Origin: Nostocales cyanobacterium LEGE 11386
Lineage (GTDB): Bacteria > Cyanobacteriota > Cyanobacteriia > Cyanobacteriales > Nostocaceae
Direction of reading: 5' to 3'
NCBI GenBank assembly: GCA_015207155.1
Contig: JADEXK010000043.1
Coordinates: 1 to 51,185, forward strand
DNA: 51,185 nt
The position numbers and the translations under genes were made by a program. The notes under the pieces are model-generated. The model ran no database searches, had not been told where the DNA came from, and saw only the letters and a list, made by a program, of their open reading frames with translations. Every line of letters begins with the position of its first letter. The first letter of the stretch is position 1. Positions 17,035 through 25,753 of this stretch are shown here, piece by piece.

Positions 17035-18004
17035 TTCAGATTTAATTTCACTACAAAATCAGATACGCTTACCCTGACATCAAGACTCTACATTTATGTA
17101 TGGGGTTTGCCCTCTCTCTCCTGAGTTTTCTTGAATTTATCCAAATATTTTTTATATAGGAATAATAAAAGAGGTTTGGCTCATCACCAAACCTCACTAT
17201 AAATCCAGTGCATAACAACATCCCGGATTAATTTACCTATTATTTTTGTGGTTAGTCATCTTCCTATGGGATGTGTCCAAATCGCATAAAAGCTGATATT
17301 GATTTATCCCGGTATACCCTAATACATTAGGAAATTTATAAAACAAAAAACGGGTATTATCTCGTCGATACAGCTTGAAGTAGCAATAAAATTGGGAATT
17401 TAGAATAATTACAAAAGTTCAATTTATCTAAACAAAAAGAACAAGAATTTATTTTCTACTCAGTGTTTTAATTATAATTAATTATGGCAATATCTATAAA
17501 TATATCACACAAGAATTTTAATGAGTTGCCAAAATGGCAACTCCTCAAAAATAAAAAAGACGGGTTGAATCCTGCTCTCATGTATAACTAGTAAAAATCT
17601 ATAAATAATTTCGGCATTTAATAAAATCTTTTATTGCAGATGCTTTATTTAGCTATTAGTTAAAATTAATACAAAAAAAATTACGTGGTTATGATTCAAT
17701 GAAAGTCAGAAACACATGTATGAAAAATAACTAAAAAAAGTTATAATTTAACTATGAAACACTGATACAATTCACAGTTCCACCAAAAACAATATTCCGG
17801 CTAAAAATATTGACTGGCGTATTTTGGGGGTTCTGTTCTTTCACTCTCCTCCAGCAAGAGAGTTGGAAAAAATCTTGATGGTTTCAGCAAATGCTAATTT
17901 AAAGATGTATCCTTACAAAGTAACATCTCTATGTGAAAGCCGTGTGCCTAAAACCGTAACAAGAGTAATAGTCAGACTTTCAGTAATCCTGTTCAGATGC
18001 CTGG
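17035..18004. other. AT-rich gene-poor region
   Basis: About 970 bp with no plus-strand gene I trust. A plus-strand frame at 17824-18024 overlaps the acyltransferase start and is not credible. On the minus strand a codon run from about 17409 to a TAA at 17233-17235 is open for nearly 60 codons but has no good start. It is followed by a terminator-like hairpin. This may be a decayed gene or an RNA. Confidence 0.4.
17160..17195 (-). terminator. Minus-strand intrinsic terminator with no obvious gene
   Basis: GAGGTTTGG (17171-17179) and CCAAACCTC (17187-17195) form a 9-bp stem. Read on the minus strand, the stem is followed immediately by TTTTATTATT. A transcript coming from 17200-17800 on the minus strand would end here. 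Confidence 0.5.
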
Positions 18005-18853
18005 ATGTTACAAAAGCAACTTAAAAGCAATCCAAAACTTGGTTGGACTTTAGATGAGCGAGATCCAAAGTTCATTGAATCTTTAATGCCCCTATTAAGC
18101 TTTTTATATAGTTACTACTTTCGAGTAAAAACCGATGGTTGGCAGCATATTCCACCCCAGGAGAAAGTTCTATTCGTTGGTTCTCATAATGGGGGACTTG
18201 CGGCTCCCGATATGCTGATGATGATGTATGACTGGTTCCGCAGATTTGGTGTTGAGCGGCCTGTCTATGGTTTGATGCATCCCAAGGTTTGGGAACTAAC
18301 TCCTCAAATTGCCCAAATGGCTGCCAAGACGGGAGCAATTATGGCTCATCCAAAAATGGCTTATGCTGCTTTGCGTGCTGGAGCGAGTGTACTGGTTTAT
18401 CCTGGTGGAGCAGAAGATATCTTCCGACCGCATAATTTGCGTAATAAAATTTATTTTGCGGGACGACAAGGATTTATCAAACTAGCGCTACGGGAAAATG
18501 TGCCGATTGTCCCTATGATTTCTTGTGGTGCTCACGATACACTAATTGTGCTGGCTGACATCTATCAAATGTTGCAGCAACTTCACAAGTGGGGAATGCC
18601 TTGGCTATTTGGGATTGATCCGGTAGTCTTTCCTATTTATCTGGGATTACCTTGGGGGTTAGCAATTGGACCACTTCCCAATATTCCATTGCCTGTACCC
18701 ATTCAAACGCGGGTTTGTCCACCGATTGTGTTTGAACGCTACGGTCGGGAAGCGGCTAGCGATCGCCACTATGTCAATGAATGCTATGAATTAGTTGTAA
18801 CCCAGATGCAGCAAGAGTTAGACCAATTAGTCATGCTCAGTACTAAGGGCTGA
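18005..18853 (+). CDS. Lysophospholipid/glycerolipid acyltransferase family protein (PlsC/MGAT-like)
   Basis: A 282-residue membrane-associated acyltransferase-like protein. The segment VLFVGSHNGGLAAPDML (about 53-69) corresponds to the catalytic His-Asp block of the LPLAT superfamily, with a longer His-Asp gap than the classic HxxxxD. LVYPGGAEDIFRP, about 80 residues later, is the acceptor-binding block. This combination is closer to the MGAT/DGAT-like branch than to PlsC itself. VPIVPMISCGAHD is also family-like. A likely role is acyl transfer to a glycerol or related alcohol at the membrane; the acceptor is unknown. The ATG at 18005 is used. tRNA-Ser follows on the opposite strand. Confidence 0.8.
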   Translation: MLQKQLKSNPKLGWTLDERDPKFIESLMPLLSFLYSYYFRVKTDGWQHIPPQEKVLFVGSHNGGLAAPDMLMMMYDWFRRFGVERPVYGLMHPKVWELTPQIAQMAAKTGAIMAHPKMAYAALRAGASVLVYPGGAEDIFRPHNLRNKIYFAGRQGFIKLALRENVPIVPMISCGAHDTLIVLADIYQMLQQLHKWGMPWLFGIDPVVFPIYLGLPWGLAIGPLPNIPLPVPIQTRVCPPIVFERYGREAASDRHYVNECYELVVTQMQQELDQLVMLSTKG

Positions 18854-18888
18854 TTTGGCAAACCAATTTATTTGTTAGTTCCTGAAAA

Positions 18889-18973
18889 CGGAGAGGGGGA
18901 GATTCGAACTCCCGGAGGTTTTAGCCTCATCCGATTTCAAGTCGGACGCAATCGACCACTCTGCCACCTCTCC
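18889..18973 (-). tRNA. tRNA-Ser (anticodon TGA)
   Basis: An 85-nt class II tRNA on the minus strand. The acceptor is GGAGAGG with a CCTCTCC partner, discriminator G. The anticodon arm TCCGA-CTTGAAA-TCGGA gives anticodon TGA. A long variable arm TGAGGCTAAAACCTC is present as expected for serine. CCA is not encoded. Confidence 0.95.
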
Positions 18974-19084
18974 AGTAAATCTGTCTAGCTACTGACTAAC
19001 TCTACATTTGTGGGCTAGCACTAAAGCTGACAGATAATACTATATCTTATCATCTACGCAGATTGCACTACCGAAGGCGAATGT

Positions 19085-20005
19085 CTACGACACACTACGT
19101 GAACGCTCGTACAAAATTTCTTCTGAGGTTACCTGGAAATCTGGGCCTACCCAAACTATGGAGACTTGGGAAACCTCACCCGCCTCTAGGGAAACAATCG
19201 AAAAATTACGTAGTTTCTCACCCTTATTTTCCACAATTCTGGGCACAGTTGCCGCATTCAAGTAAATTGTCCCCTCTGGACTTCTAAACACAGCCTTGCG
19301 CTGTATTTTCTTGGTATGTCTGAGGGTGCGGTGCATGTGACCGAATGTCACCAGAGGAATGGTTTTACCAGCCGTGAGAGTTTGAGAAATCGCCTCGCCC
19401 AAGTCTGGATCACCAAAGTCACCGCCTATAGGATGCCAGTCTTTGCCGCAGGGATCTTCGGGGCGATCGCCTAATCCACTAGGTCCATTGTGACCTAGAA
19501 AAATAATCGTCTCATAAGCGGCGCTTTTTACTGCCTTGACAATGCGATCAGCAGATGATTCCAGACTCGTGACACCATAACGTTCTTGCACGATTTCCGC
19601 AAATTTCCACTCCGGGCCACCCCAGGTAAAAGGACGACCTCCCACGACAGTTAAATTCCACTCGGGAAAATCCAGCTTACCGTAACCAACATGGGACGGG
19701 CCCAATAAGTCAAGTTGTTCCTGTACCCAATCTTCCTTAGAACGGTCGTAGGGACACTTCCTACGACCCCATTCTGTGGCAGTGTACCAGGCATCATGGT
19801 TTCCCATTACTGCTGTTTTGGGAATGTCGAGGGAGGCGATCGCTCTGACTACTTCCACCGACTCATTGCCAAAATCCCCGACAAACAGCACTAATTCAAC
19901 ACCCAGATGCTTGAGTGCAATGCCATCTTCTACTTCCCATTGGTCGTGAACATCTCCAACTACAGCAATTTTCAGGGTTATTGATTGAGTTTTCTGACTG
20001 GTCAT
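19085..20005 (-). CDS. Calcineurin-like metallophosphoesterase
   Basis: A protein of about 306 residues with the metallophosphatase motifs in order: GDVHDQW, VGDFGNESVE, MGNHDAWY, FLGHNGPSG and FGHMHRTLR. It resembles the cyanobacterial and plant TIGR04168-type group, whose substrate is not known to me. The frame is open to an ATG at 20119. The ATG at 20005 has a good AAGGAAAG ribosome binding site and starts just before the first beta strand, so I prefer it. It is divergent from nadA, 150 bp away. Confidence 0.85.
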   Translation of the reverse strand: MTSQKTQSITLKIAVVGDVHDQWEVEDGIALKHLGVELVLFVGDFGNESVEVVRAIASLDIPKTAVMGNHDAWYTATEWGRRKCPYDRSKEDWVQEQLDLLGPSHVGYGKLDFPEWNLTVVGGRPFTWGGPEWKFAEIVQERYGVTSLESSADRIVKAVKSAAYETIIFLGHNGPSGLGDRPEDPCGKDWHPIGGDFGDPDLGEAISQTLTAGKTIPLVTFGHMHRTLRHTKKIQRKAVFRSPEGTIYLNAATVPRIVENKGEKLRNFSIVSLEAGEVSQVSIVWVGPDFQVTSEEILYERSRSVS

Positions 20006-20155
20006 GCCACTTTCCTTGCAGTCTATCTCCAGCATATGAAACTCCGACGGATTTGGACACAACTGAGGGGACATCAACCGTCTCCCATTTTTGGTAAAAA
20101 CTACTATAATTGAATCCACAGGATAAAAACTTGCAACTTAAAGCAACCCCTAACT

Positions 20156-21130
20156 GTGTTTACCACTGCACTACCTCAACGAAATAAAACCCAACTGGGT
20201 GGACTACCACTAGATTTATTTGCTGCTATTGAGAGTCTCAAGCAAGAACTCAATGCGGTGATTTTGGCGCATTACTATCAAGAGCCAGATATTCAAGATA
20301 TCGCCGACTTTATTGGGGATTCATTACAATTAGCTAAAGCCGCAGAAAAGACTAATGCAGATGTGATTGTTTTTGCTGGAGTTCACTTCATGGCAGAAAC
20401 AGCAAAGATACTTAATCCTGATAAATTGGTGTTGTTACCAGATTTGGCTGCTGGTTGCTCTTTAGCAGACAGTTGTCCACCAGAGGCTTTTGCCGCCTTT
20501 AAAGCAGCACATCCGGATCATCTGGTGGTGTCTTACATTAACTGTTCTGCTGATATTAAGGCGATGAGCGATATTATCTGTACCAGTTCCAACGCCGTCA
20601 AGATTGTGCAGCAGATACCACAGTCACAGCCGATTATTTTTGCCCCAGACCGGAATTTAGGACGATATGTCATGGAACAAACTGGACGAGATTTGGTGCT
20701 GTGGCAAGGTAGCTGTATTGTTCATGAAACCTTTTCTGAAAAGAAAATTGTCCAGTTAAAAATTGCCCACCCAGAAGCCGAGGCGATCGCCCACCCGGAA
20801 TGTGAAAGTAGTGTATTACGCCACGCCAGTTTTATCGGTTCCACAGCCGCCTTACTCAAATATTGTCAAAATAGCCCTACGAATGAATTTATCGTGGCTA
20901 CAGAGCCTGGGATCATTCACCAAATGCAAAAACTAGCTCCCGATAAGCGTTTTATTCCGGCACCGCCGTTGAATAACTGCAATTGTAATGAATGTCCATT
21001 TATGCGGTTAAATACTTTAGAAAAGCTTTATTGGGCTATGGAGAATCGTACTCCTGAAATTACCATGTCAGAAGAAATCCGCATTGCTGCACTGCGTCCA
21101 ATTCAACGGATGCTAGAGATGAGTGTTTAG
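20156..21130 (+). CDS. nadA: Quinolinate synthase A
   Basis: A 4Fe-4S enzyme that condenses iminoaspartate with dihydroxyacetone phosphate to quinolinate in de novo NAD synthesis. The 324-residue length fits. Candidate cluster ligands are Cys101 (AAGCSLADSCP), Cys187 (WQGSCIVHE) and one of the Cys residues in NNCNCNECPFM (275, 277, 280). HYYQEPDIQDIADFIGDSL at about 39 is a family signature. The start is a GTG at 20156, giving MFTTALPQ. No nadB or nadC is adjacent. Confidence 0.95.
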   Translation: MFTTALPQRNKTQLGGLPLDLFAAIESLKQELNAVILAHYYQEPDIQDIADFIGDSLQLAKAAEKTNADVIVFAGVHFMAETAKILNPDKLVLLPDLAAGCSLADSCPPEAFAAFKAAHPDHLVVSYINCSADIKAMSDIICTSSNAVKIVQQIPQSQPIIFAPDRNLGRYVMEQTGRDLVLWQGSCIVHETFSEKKIVQLKIAHPEAEAIAHPECESSVLRHASFIGSTAALLKYCQNSPTNEFIVATEPGIIHQMQKLAPDKRFIPAPPLNNCNCNECPFMRLNTLEKLYWAMENRTPEITMSEEIRIAALRPIQRMLEMSV

Positions 21131-21169
21131 TTTTTAGAGACGCGATCGGGTTTTTATTCTGGGTGATCG

Positions 21170-21385
21170 GTGCAGATGCCCTTCGGGTTCCCCAGTCGCT
21201 CATGGCTACGGTGTACACATAAGTCTTATAGAGTTGCCTAACAGCGTTTCAATCCCCCCTAACCTCCCTTGAAAAGGGGGGAAAACTTGTTCAAGTCCCC
21301 CTTTTTAAGGGGGATTTAGGGGGATCAGATGATTTGTGTGTACACGGTAGGTCGCTCATGGGGGAGACCCCCAAAACCGCGCTGG
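21170..21385. repeat. REP-like palindrome interrupted by the insertion
   Basis: CCCTTCGGGTTCCCCAGTCG on the left and GTCGCTCATGGGGGAGACCC on the right form the two halves of a Nostoc-type REP sequence, split by the 145-bp element. Confidence 0.5.
21206..21350. mobile_element. MITE-like 145-bp insertion with TIRs and 11-bp direct repeat
   Basis: The left end CTACGGTGTACACA (21206-21219) and right end TGTGTACACGGTAG (21337-21350) are inverted repeats matching at 13 of 14 positions. The element is bracketed by GTCGCTCATGG at 21195-21205 and again at 21351-21361. If the element and one copy are removed, the flanks join into a continuous REP-like palindrome. The interior carries the common cyanobacterial CCCCCT/AGGGGG hairpin and no gene. 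Confidence 0.75.
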
Positions 21386-21493
21386 CTCACTTGTCACCTA
21401 ACGAATAATTTATTTTGCCCAACTACTAAAAGTGGCATATGGGGCCCGAATAATTGCAAAATAAATGGAGTTCGTCATGGTTACCCATTACAA

Positions 21494-22888
21494 ATGCCGA
21501 CTCCACTTGCTGATGCACAAAATTTACTTTCTGACCTCATCACCCGCTACTCATCCCGTGTAGATTATTTGATGATTCGCCTAGAAGAAGCAGAAGGGAC
21601 TGATATCTTGTTACGCGGCGACAAGGTAGAAACCCTGAGTGAAGGCATTTCCATTGGTGGACATATTCGTGCTTGTTATAAAGGTGGGTGGGGATTAAGC
21701 AGCTTTAACCAATTGGCGACCATTCAAGAACGCATTGAAGAAGCGATCGCCGCCGCCCGAATGGTTGGTGATGAAGAGACTGTACTCGCTCCCGTTGACC
21801 CAGTGCAAGCAATATGCCAACTACCCCTGACAGGTACTGACCCCCGAAAAATTCCTCTTTGGCAGAAAAAAGAATTATGCGATCGCTATACTGATTCATT
21901 GAAAAGTGTTGACCACCGCATCACCACAACCTCAGTCCGCTACGGTGACAGCGCCCAAAAAGTTATTATCGCCACCTCAGAAGGAACTTTGATCGAGCAA
22001 TCTTGGGTGGATATGGAAATGCGCTTTGCCGCCACCGCCAGAAATGGAGAAACAGTGCAAACTGGTAGGGAAACTACTGGCTCTCGCAAAGCTTACGAAG
22101 ATTTAAATGTTTTGGATGAACAAGTGAAAAGTGCCGCCCAAAGAGCTGTAGCGGCCTTATCTCTACCATCAGTAAAAGGCAATACCTACACTGTGGTCAT
22201 TGACCCAATTCTGACTGGTTTGTTCGTCCACGAAGCCTTTGGACATCTTTCCGAAGCTGATATGGCTTACGAAAATCCGGATCTACTGGAAGTTATGACT
22301 ATTGGCCGGCGGTTTGGGCCAGAAGAACTACAAATTTTTGATGGTGCTGCCCCAGAGGGACATCGTGGTAGCTATTTCTATGATGATGAAGGGACACCCG
22401 CTACTACTACCCAACTAATTAAAGATGGGATTTTGGTAGGACGCTTGCATTCCCGTGAAACCGCAGGCAAATTAGAGGAAGCACCAACAGGCAATGCACG
22501 TTGTCTCAATTATCACTTTAACCCGATTGTCCGCATGACAAACACCTGGATTGAACGTGGTAAAACGCCAGTTGCTGACTTATTCACTGAGATCAAAGAA
22601 GGAGTATATGCCCGTAATTGGCTAGGCGGCATGACCAATGGAGAAATGTTTACCTTTAGTGCTGGGGAAGCATGGATGATTAGAAACGGCAAAATTGCTG
22701 AACCTGTGAAGGATGTCACACTTTCAGGTAATGTTTTCCAAACCCTGGCAGACATTGAAGCCGTTGCTGATGACTTTTACTGGGACGAATCCGGTGGTTG
22801 TGGTAAAGGCGGACAAAACGGCTTACCTGTGGGTTGTGGTGGCCCTAGTCTGCGGATTCGGGATGTAGTAGTTGGAGGGGAAATATAA
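21494..22888 (+). CDS. tldD: TldD/PmbA family metalloprotease
   Basis: A protein of about 464 residues. TldD usually acts with TldE/PmbA as a zinc peptidase on unfolded peptides such as microcin or CcdA. The zinc motif is seen as FVHEAFGHLSEADM around residue 246, the HExxxH-type site of the family. Later family-like segments include DDEGTPATTTQLIKDGILVG, and a Gly/Cys-rich C-terminus (CGKGGQNGLPVGCGG). The frame is open further upstream, into the MITE-like element, but the ATG at 21494 fits the family start. No tldE partner is next to it. Confidence 0.9.
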   Translation: MPTPLADAQNLLSDLITRYSSRVDYLMIRLEEAEGTDILLRGDKVETLSEGISIGGHIRACYKGGWGLSSFNQLATIQERIEEAIAAARMVGDEETVLAPVDPVQAICQLPLTGTDPRKIPLWQKKELCDRYTDSLKSVDHRITTTSVRYGDSAQKVIIATSEGTLIEQSWVDMEMRFAATARNGETVQTGRETTGSRKAYEDLNVLDEQVKSAAQRAVAALSLPSVKGNTYTVVIDPILTGLFVHEAFGHLSEADMAYENPDLLEVMTIGRRFGPEELQIFDGAAPEGHRGSYFYDDEGTPATTTQLIKDGILVGRLHSRETAGKLEEAPTGNARCLNYHFNPIVRMTNTWIERGKTPVADLFTEIKEGVYARNWLGGMTNGEMFTFSAGEAWMIRNGKIAEPVKDVTLSGNVFQTLADIEAVADDFYWDESGGCGKGGQNGLPVGCGGPSLRIRDVVVGGEI

Positions 22889-22969
22889 ATCAACTGCGAT
22901 TGCCGGGTATGGGGACAAGGGGAGATTACTAATATTAAGTTCTTCCCCCCATCTCTCCATCTCCCCGTT

Positions 22970-24385
22970 TCAAGATTCTGGACTAGAATCTTGTCTTTGT
23001 TCTCTCACTTGGCGCAACTTTTGGATTAGTTTTTGACCAGAATCTCTAGTAGGTGAGAGCTGATTGCTGTTGGCTTCCTGTGTAAATGATGGTTTAGGCG
23101 TAATTCCCGATGCGGGTGTCTGCTGCTCAGTTCTGATTCGCAGCTCCGGTAATGATTTAATCGTAGTTGCCGGGGTAGATGTTGGTTTAACGGCTGCGGG
23201 TGTCTGCTCTGAAGTCGTTTCCGCAGTGTTTTCGTTGTTTTGGAAACGTAGGCTAAATGGATAACGGCTGATCCGCTTATCTCCCTTAGGAGTCTTGGTT
23301 TTAAAATATTCTCTGGCTTTTAATTGCAATTCAGGAGAAACTGTCTTGTCTTGGAATTTAATATCTAAAACCTCGCCCTCAGTATCTACTACTAAGAAAC
23401 CCAAAACAGTGCTATCCATCCCCGGTTTATTTATAGCGATAGTCTCACGGATAACTGCTTTTTCGTCCGAATTAGGATATGCTTGCTGAATTGCTTTTCT
23501 CAGGTCTTCGTATGAGTTTAGTTGGGCAATCAATGTCTCTTGCTCATTGACTTGCTGCAAGGGCAGCTCAGGTGCTTTGGGTGTAGACCCCTGCTGCAAT
23601 TTGGGGATACTTTCATTTCTTAGAGTTAAATCATTTCCAGCTTGTGGGGTTGGTTGGATGCGAGCTACTAACGGCTGGTTGCGATCAACTCTCGCTGCCT
23701 CATTACCAGGCTGCGTAATTTGTGGAGCGGGATTGTTTGGTATTGTCGTAGACGGGGGCTGGGTATTTATCAAGTCATCAGGTGTTCTAGCCGCAGATAA
23801 CTCGGGTAATTTGTTTACAGTTAGTGGTTTGGTTGCTGCTACCGTTATGTCCCTATCATTGAAATTAGGAACCGATGAGGTGAGTTTGCTGTTGGCGGCA
23901 TTAAAACCAGATGTATCAAATCGGAAATCCTGCCTAGGAGCTACCGATTCAGGCCTTCTATTGGGCAAAGAGGCGGTGCGATCGCGATAATTGTTAGGTA
24001 TTGAAGCGATTGGTGGTAGTACAGGCTGGGTATAAGACGGCGGTGGCAAAGGTGGCAATATCGTCGTCTGGGTATCAAAATTCGGAGGTAGAAGTTGCGG
24101 TTGTAGCGGCAGTTGCGGTTGTAGCGGCAGCTGCGGTTGCAGGGCAACTTGTGATTGCATTGTCTCTGGAGTTTGTGGCAGACGGTTTTGGTCAGCTTGG
24201 CTTAATTCCAAAATACCGACCGATTTTGGTGATGCTGATTCCTCTTTAGATATGTCAGATTCTACAGGCATCAGTGGCACAATCAATGCAATAGCACCAT
24301 GAATGCCAAGAGAGGCTATGGCTGCTATCCCAGTTGGCTGGCTTAAGATTTCTGGTATATTTTTTAGCAGGGAGACGTAAGACAT
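22970..24385 (-). CDS. TonB-like periplasmic-spanning protein
   Basis: A 471-residue protein. It has one N-terminal hydrophobic segment at about residues 17-40 (IAAIASLGIHGAIALIVPLM), then a long Pro/Gln/Asn-rich periplasmic linker (about 45-300). A compact domain follows at about 310-395 with VLGFLVVDTEGEVLDIKFQD and RYPFSLRFQ. The C-terminal tail is low complexity. The architecture (anchor, Pro-rich span, small C-terminal domain) is that of TonB or energy-transducing-like proteins. The family assignment is by layout only. No ExbB/ExbD genes are nearby. Tandem 18-bp repeats encode LQPQLP units. Confidence 0.65.
   Translation of the reverse strand: MSYVSLLKNIPEILSQPTGIAAIASLGIHGAIALIVPLMPVESDISKEESASPKSVGILELSQADQNRLPQTPETMQSQVALQPQLPLQPQLPLQPQLLPPNFDTQTTILPPLPPPSYTQPVLPPIASIPNNYRDRTASLPNRRPESVAPRQDFRFDTSGFNAANSKLTSSVPNFNDRDITVAATKPLTVNKLPELSAARTPDDLINTQPPSTTIPNNPAPQITQPGNEAARVDRNQPLVARIQPTPQAGNDLTLRNESIPKLQQGSTPKAPELPLQQVNEQETLIAQLNSYEDLRKAIQQAYPNSDEKAVIRETIAINKPGMDSTVLGFLVVDTEGEVLDIKFQDKTVSPELQLKAREYFKTKTPKGDKRISRYPFSLRFQNNENTAETTSEQTPAAVKPTSTPATTIKSLPELRIRTEQQTPASGITPKPSFTQEANSNQLSPTRDSGQKLIQKLRQVREQRQDSSPES
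24094..24147. repeat. Three 18-bp tandem repeats inside the TonB-like gene
   Basis: Two identical units, GTTGCGGTTGTAGCGGCA, are followed by a third diverged unit. In frame they encode Leu-Gln-Pro-Gln-Leu-Pro repeats in the periplasmic linker. Confidence 0.85.
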
Positions 24386-24956
24386 AACTGTTATCGTTCA
24401 CTCGGCTCGGTTGCGGTTGACTAGCAAAGCAATTTTATCTTGATTACAGGAGATGCGTCCCTCTGAAGATCATAACTTCCTATACTGATACTCAAAATGG
24501 CAGGATAGGCTTTTTTCAAGTTTTTAATTTATTAATTAGACATGAAGACGATGTTGCACTGGCGAGAGAGGCGCTGACATTAATCTCACTGTTGAATGGC
24601 GATTTTTATGAGGAGTTGCACAATTCGGACTGAAACCTAGGGTAGTTGCTACTGGTAGAAATCGCATCAGTCTGAATGCATAACTTATGTTTGTTTTAGT
24701 TGCTTGTTTGCTGAACTAAATTATTTTTTAGTCAGATACGCTCTGTAACGTACACCAAGCTTACTTTTAAAACAGAATGTAGTTTGGCCTAATCCTATCA
24801 CATCAAACTAGTTTCCCACTGTAGCCAAATTTGCTATTTTTCTGGGGACTGCCAACCAGAAATGTCATGATCATCAAAGCCGTCTTCTACTACTAGTCCA
24901 CCAAGGCAAATTTCAGCAAAACAAACAACTCTTCTGCCCACTCCCCACACTTTTAC
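24386..24956. other. Intergenic region with one terminator-like hairpin
   Basis: A 571-bp region between divergent genes. CCTATACTG (24479-24487) can pair, with one mismatch, with CAGGATAGG (24501-24509), followed by TTTTTT on the plus strand. That is a terminator-like signal with no annotated plus-strand gene before it. An 11-codon ATG frame (24452-24487) ends inside it, but its Shine-Dalgarno-like sequence directly abuts the start. Otherwise nothing is recognised. Confidence 0.35.
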
Positions 24957-25652
24957 ATGCCATTACCCACAGTTATCGTCCCTGGATATTTAGAAAGCGC
25001 GATCGCTTACCGCCAACTAGAACAATCTCTCTTACAGTTGGGTTTTCCCACGGTCACAGTACCACTGCGACGGCGTGACTGGTTACCTACCATTGGTGGT
25101 AGACCTGTAACACCGATTTTGTGGCAACTTGATCGCACAGTCAAACAAATGTTACAGGAACATGACGCTACCCAAGTCAATTTAATCGGTCACTCGGCAG
25201 GAGGTTGGATTTCCCGAATTTATTTAGGAGATCAGCCTTATGCAGCCCGTGGTCAGGTCACATCTTCCTGTTGGAAAGCTTATCCTTTGGTAGCTAATCT
25301 AATTACTCTAGGCACACCTCATATTAGTCAAGAACGTTGGACGCGCTCGAATCTGGATTTTGTCACCAATAATTATCCAGGCGCTTTTTACAAAAGTGTT
25401 CGTTATGTTTGCATAGCCGGGAAAACTATCTTTGGCGAAAAAAGACCAGGCGGCTGGTTAGCGTACAGCAGTTATCAATTAACTTGTGGACAAGGTAATA
25501 CCTGGGGTGATGGTATTACACCTATTGCAGCTGCCCATCTAGAAGGCGCGGAAAATATTGTCATCGCAGGTGTGAAACATTCTCCTAGAAGTCCTGGTAT
25601 TTGGTATGGCTCACCAGAACCATTAAAAACGTGGATACAGTATTTAGTTTAA
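24957..25652 (+). CDS. Alpha/beta-hydrolase, lipase-like
   Basis: A 231-residue protein. The nucleophile elbow is LIGHSAGG (Ser80), with likely partners Asp185 (WGDGITP) and His208 (GVKHSPRSPG). VIVPGYLES at residues 7-15 is the oxyanion-hole strand region. ITLGTPH is typical of the PGAP1/lipase-like class. There is no signal peptide, so a cytoplasmic or membrane-surface esterase is likely. The substrate is unknown. The ATG at 24957 follows a short C-rich leader. Confidence 0.85.
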   Translation: MPLPTVIVPGYLESAIAYRQLEQSLLQLGFPTVTVPLRRRDWLPTIGGRPVTPILWQLDRTVKQMLQEHDATQVNLIGHSAGGWISRIYLGDQPYAARGQVTSSCWKAYPLVANLITLGTPHISQERWTRSNLDFVTNNYPGAFYKSVRYVCIAGKTIFGEKRPGGWLAYSSYQLTCGQGNTWGDGITPIAAAHLEGAENIVIAGVKHSPRSPGIWYGSPEPLKTWIQYLV

Positions 25653-25753
25653 AAAATCTGATCTTTATCTGAGAAAAGTAAAATAAATTAATAGTTCTTA
25701 GCTAAAATTGTAATAAAAATAAATAATTTAGTTAAGAACAGGAGGGGTGAGCT

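Noticed and set aside
17824..18024. 66-residue gene before the acyltransferase
   Set aside because: Overlaps the acyltransferase start in another frame, with no protein-like features.
21329..21493. N-terminal extension of TldD
   Set aside because: The extra 55 residues are encoded by the MITE-like element and REP sequence. The family start fits the ATG at 21494.
23547..23990. 147-residue plus-strand frame inside the TonB-like gene
   Set aside because: Antisense shadow of a Pro/Gln-rich coding region; no start signal or family features.
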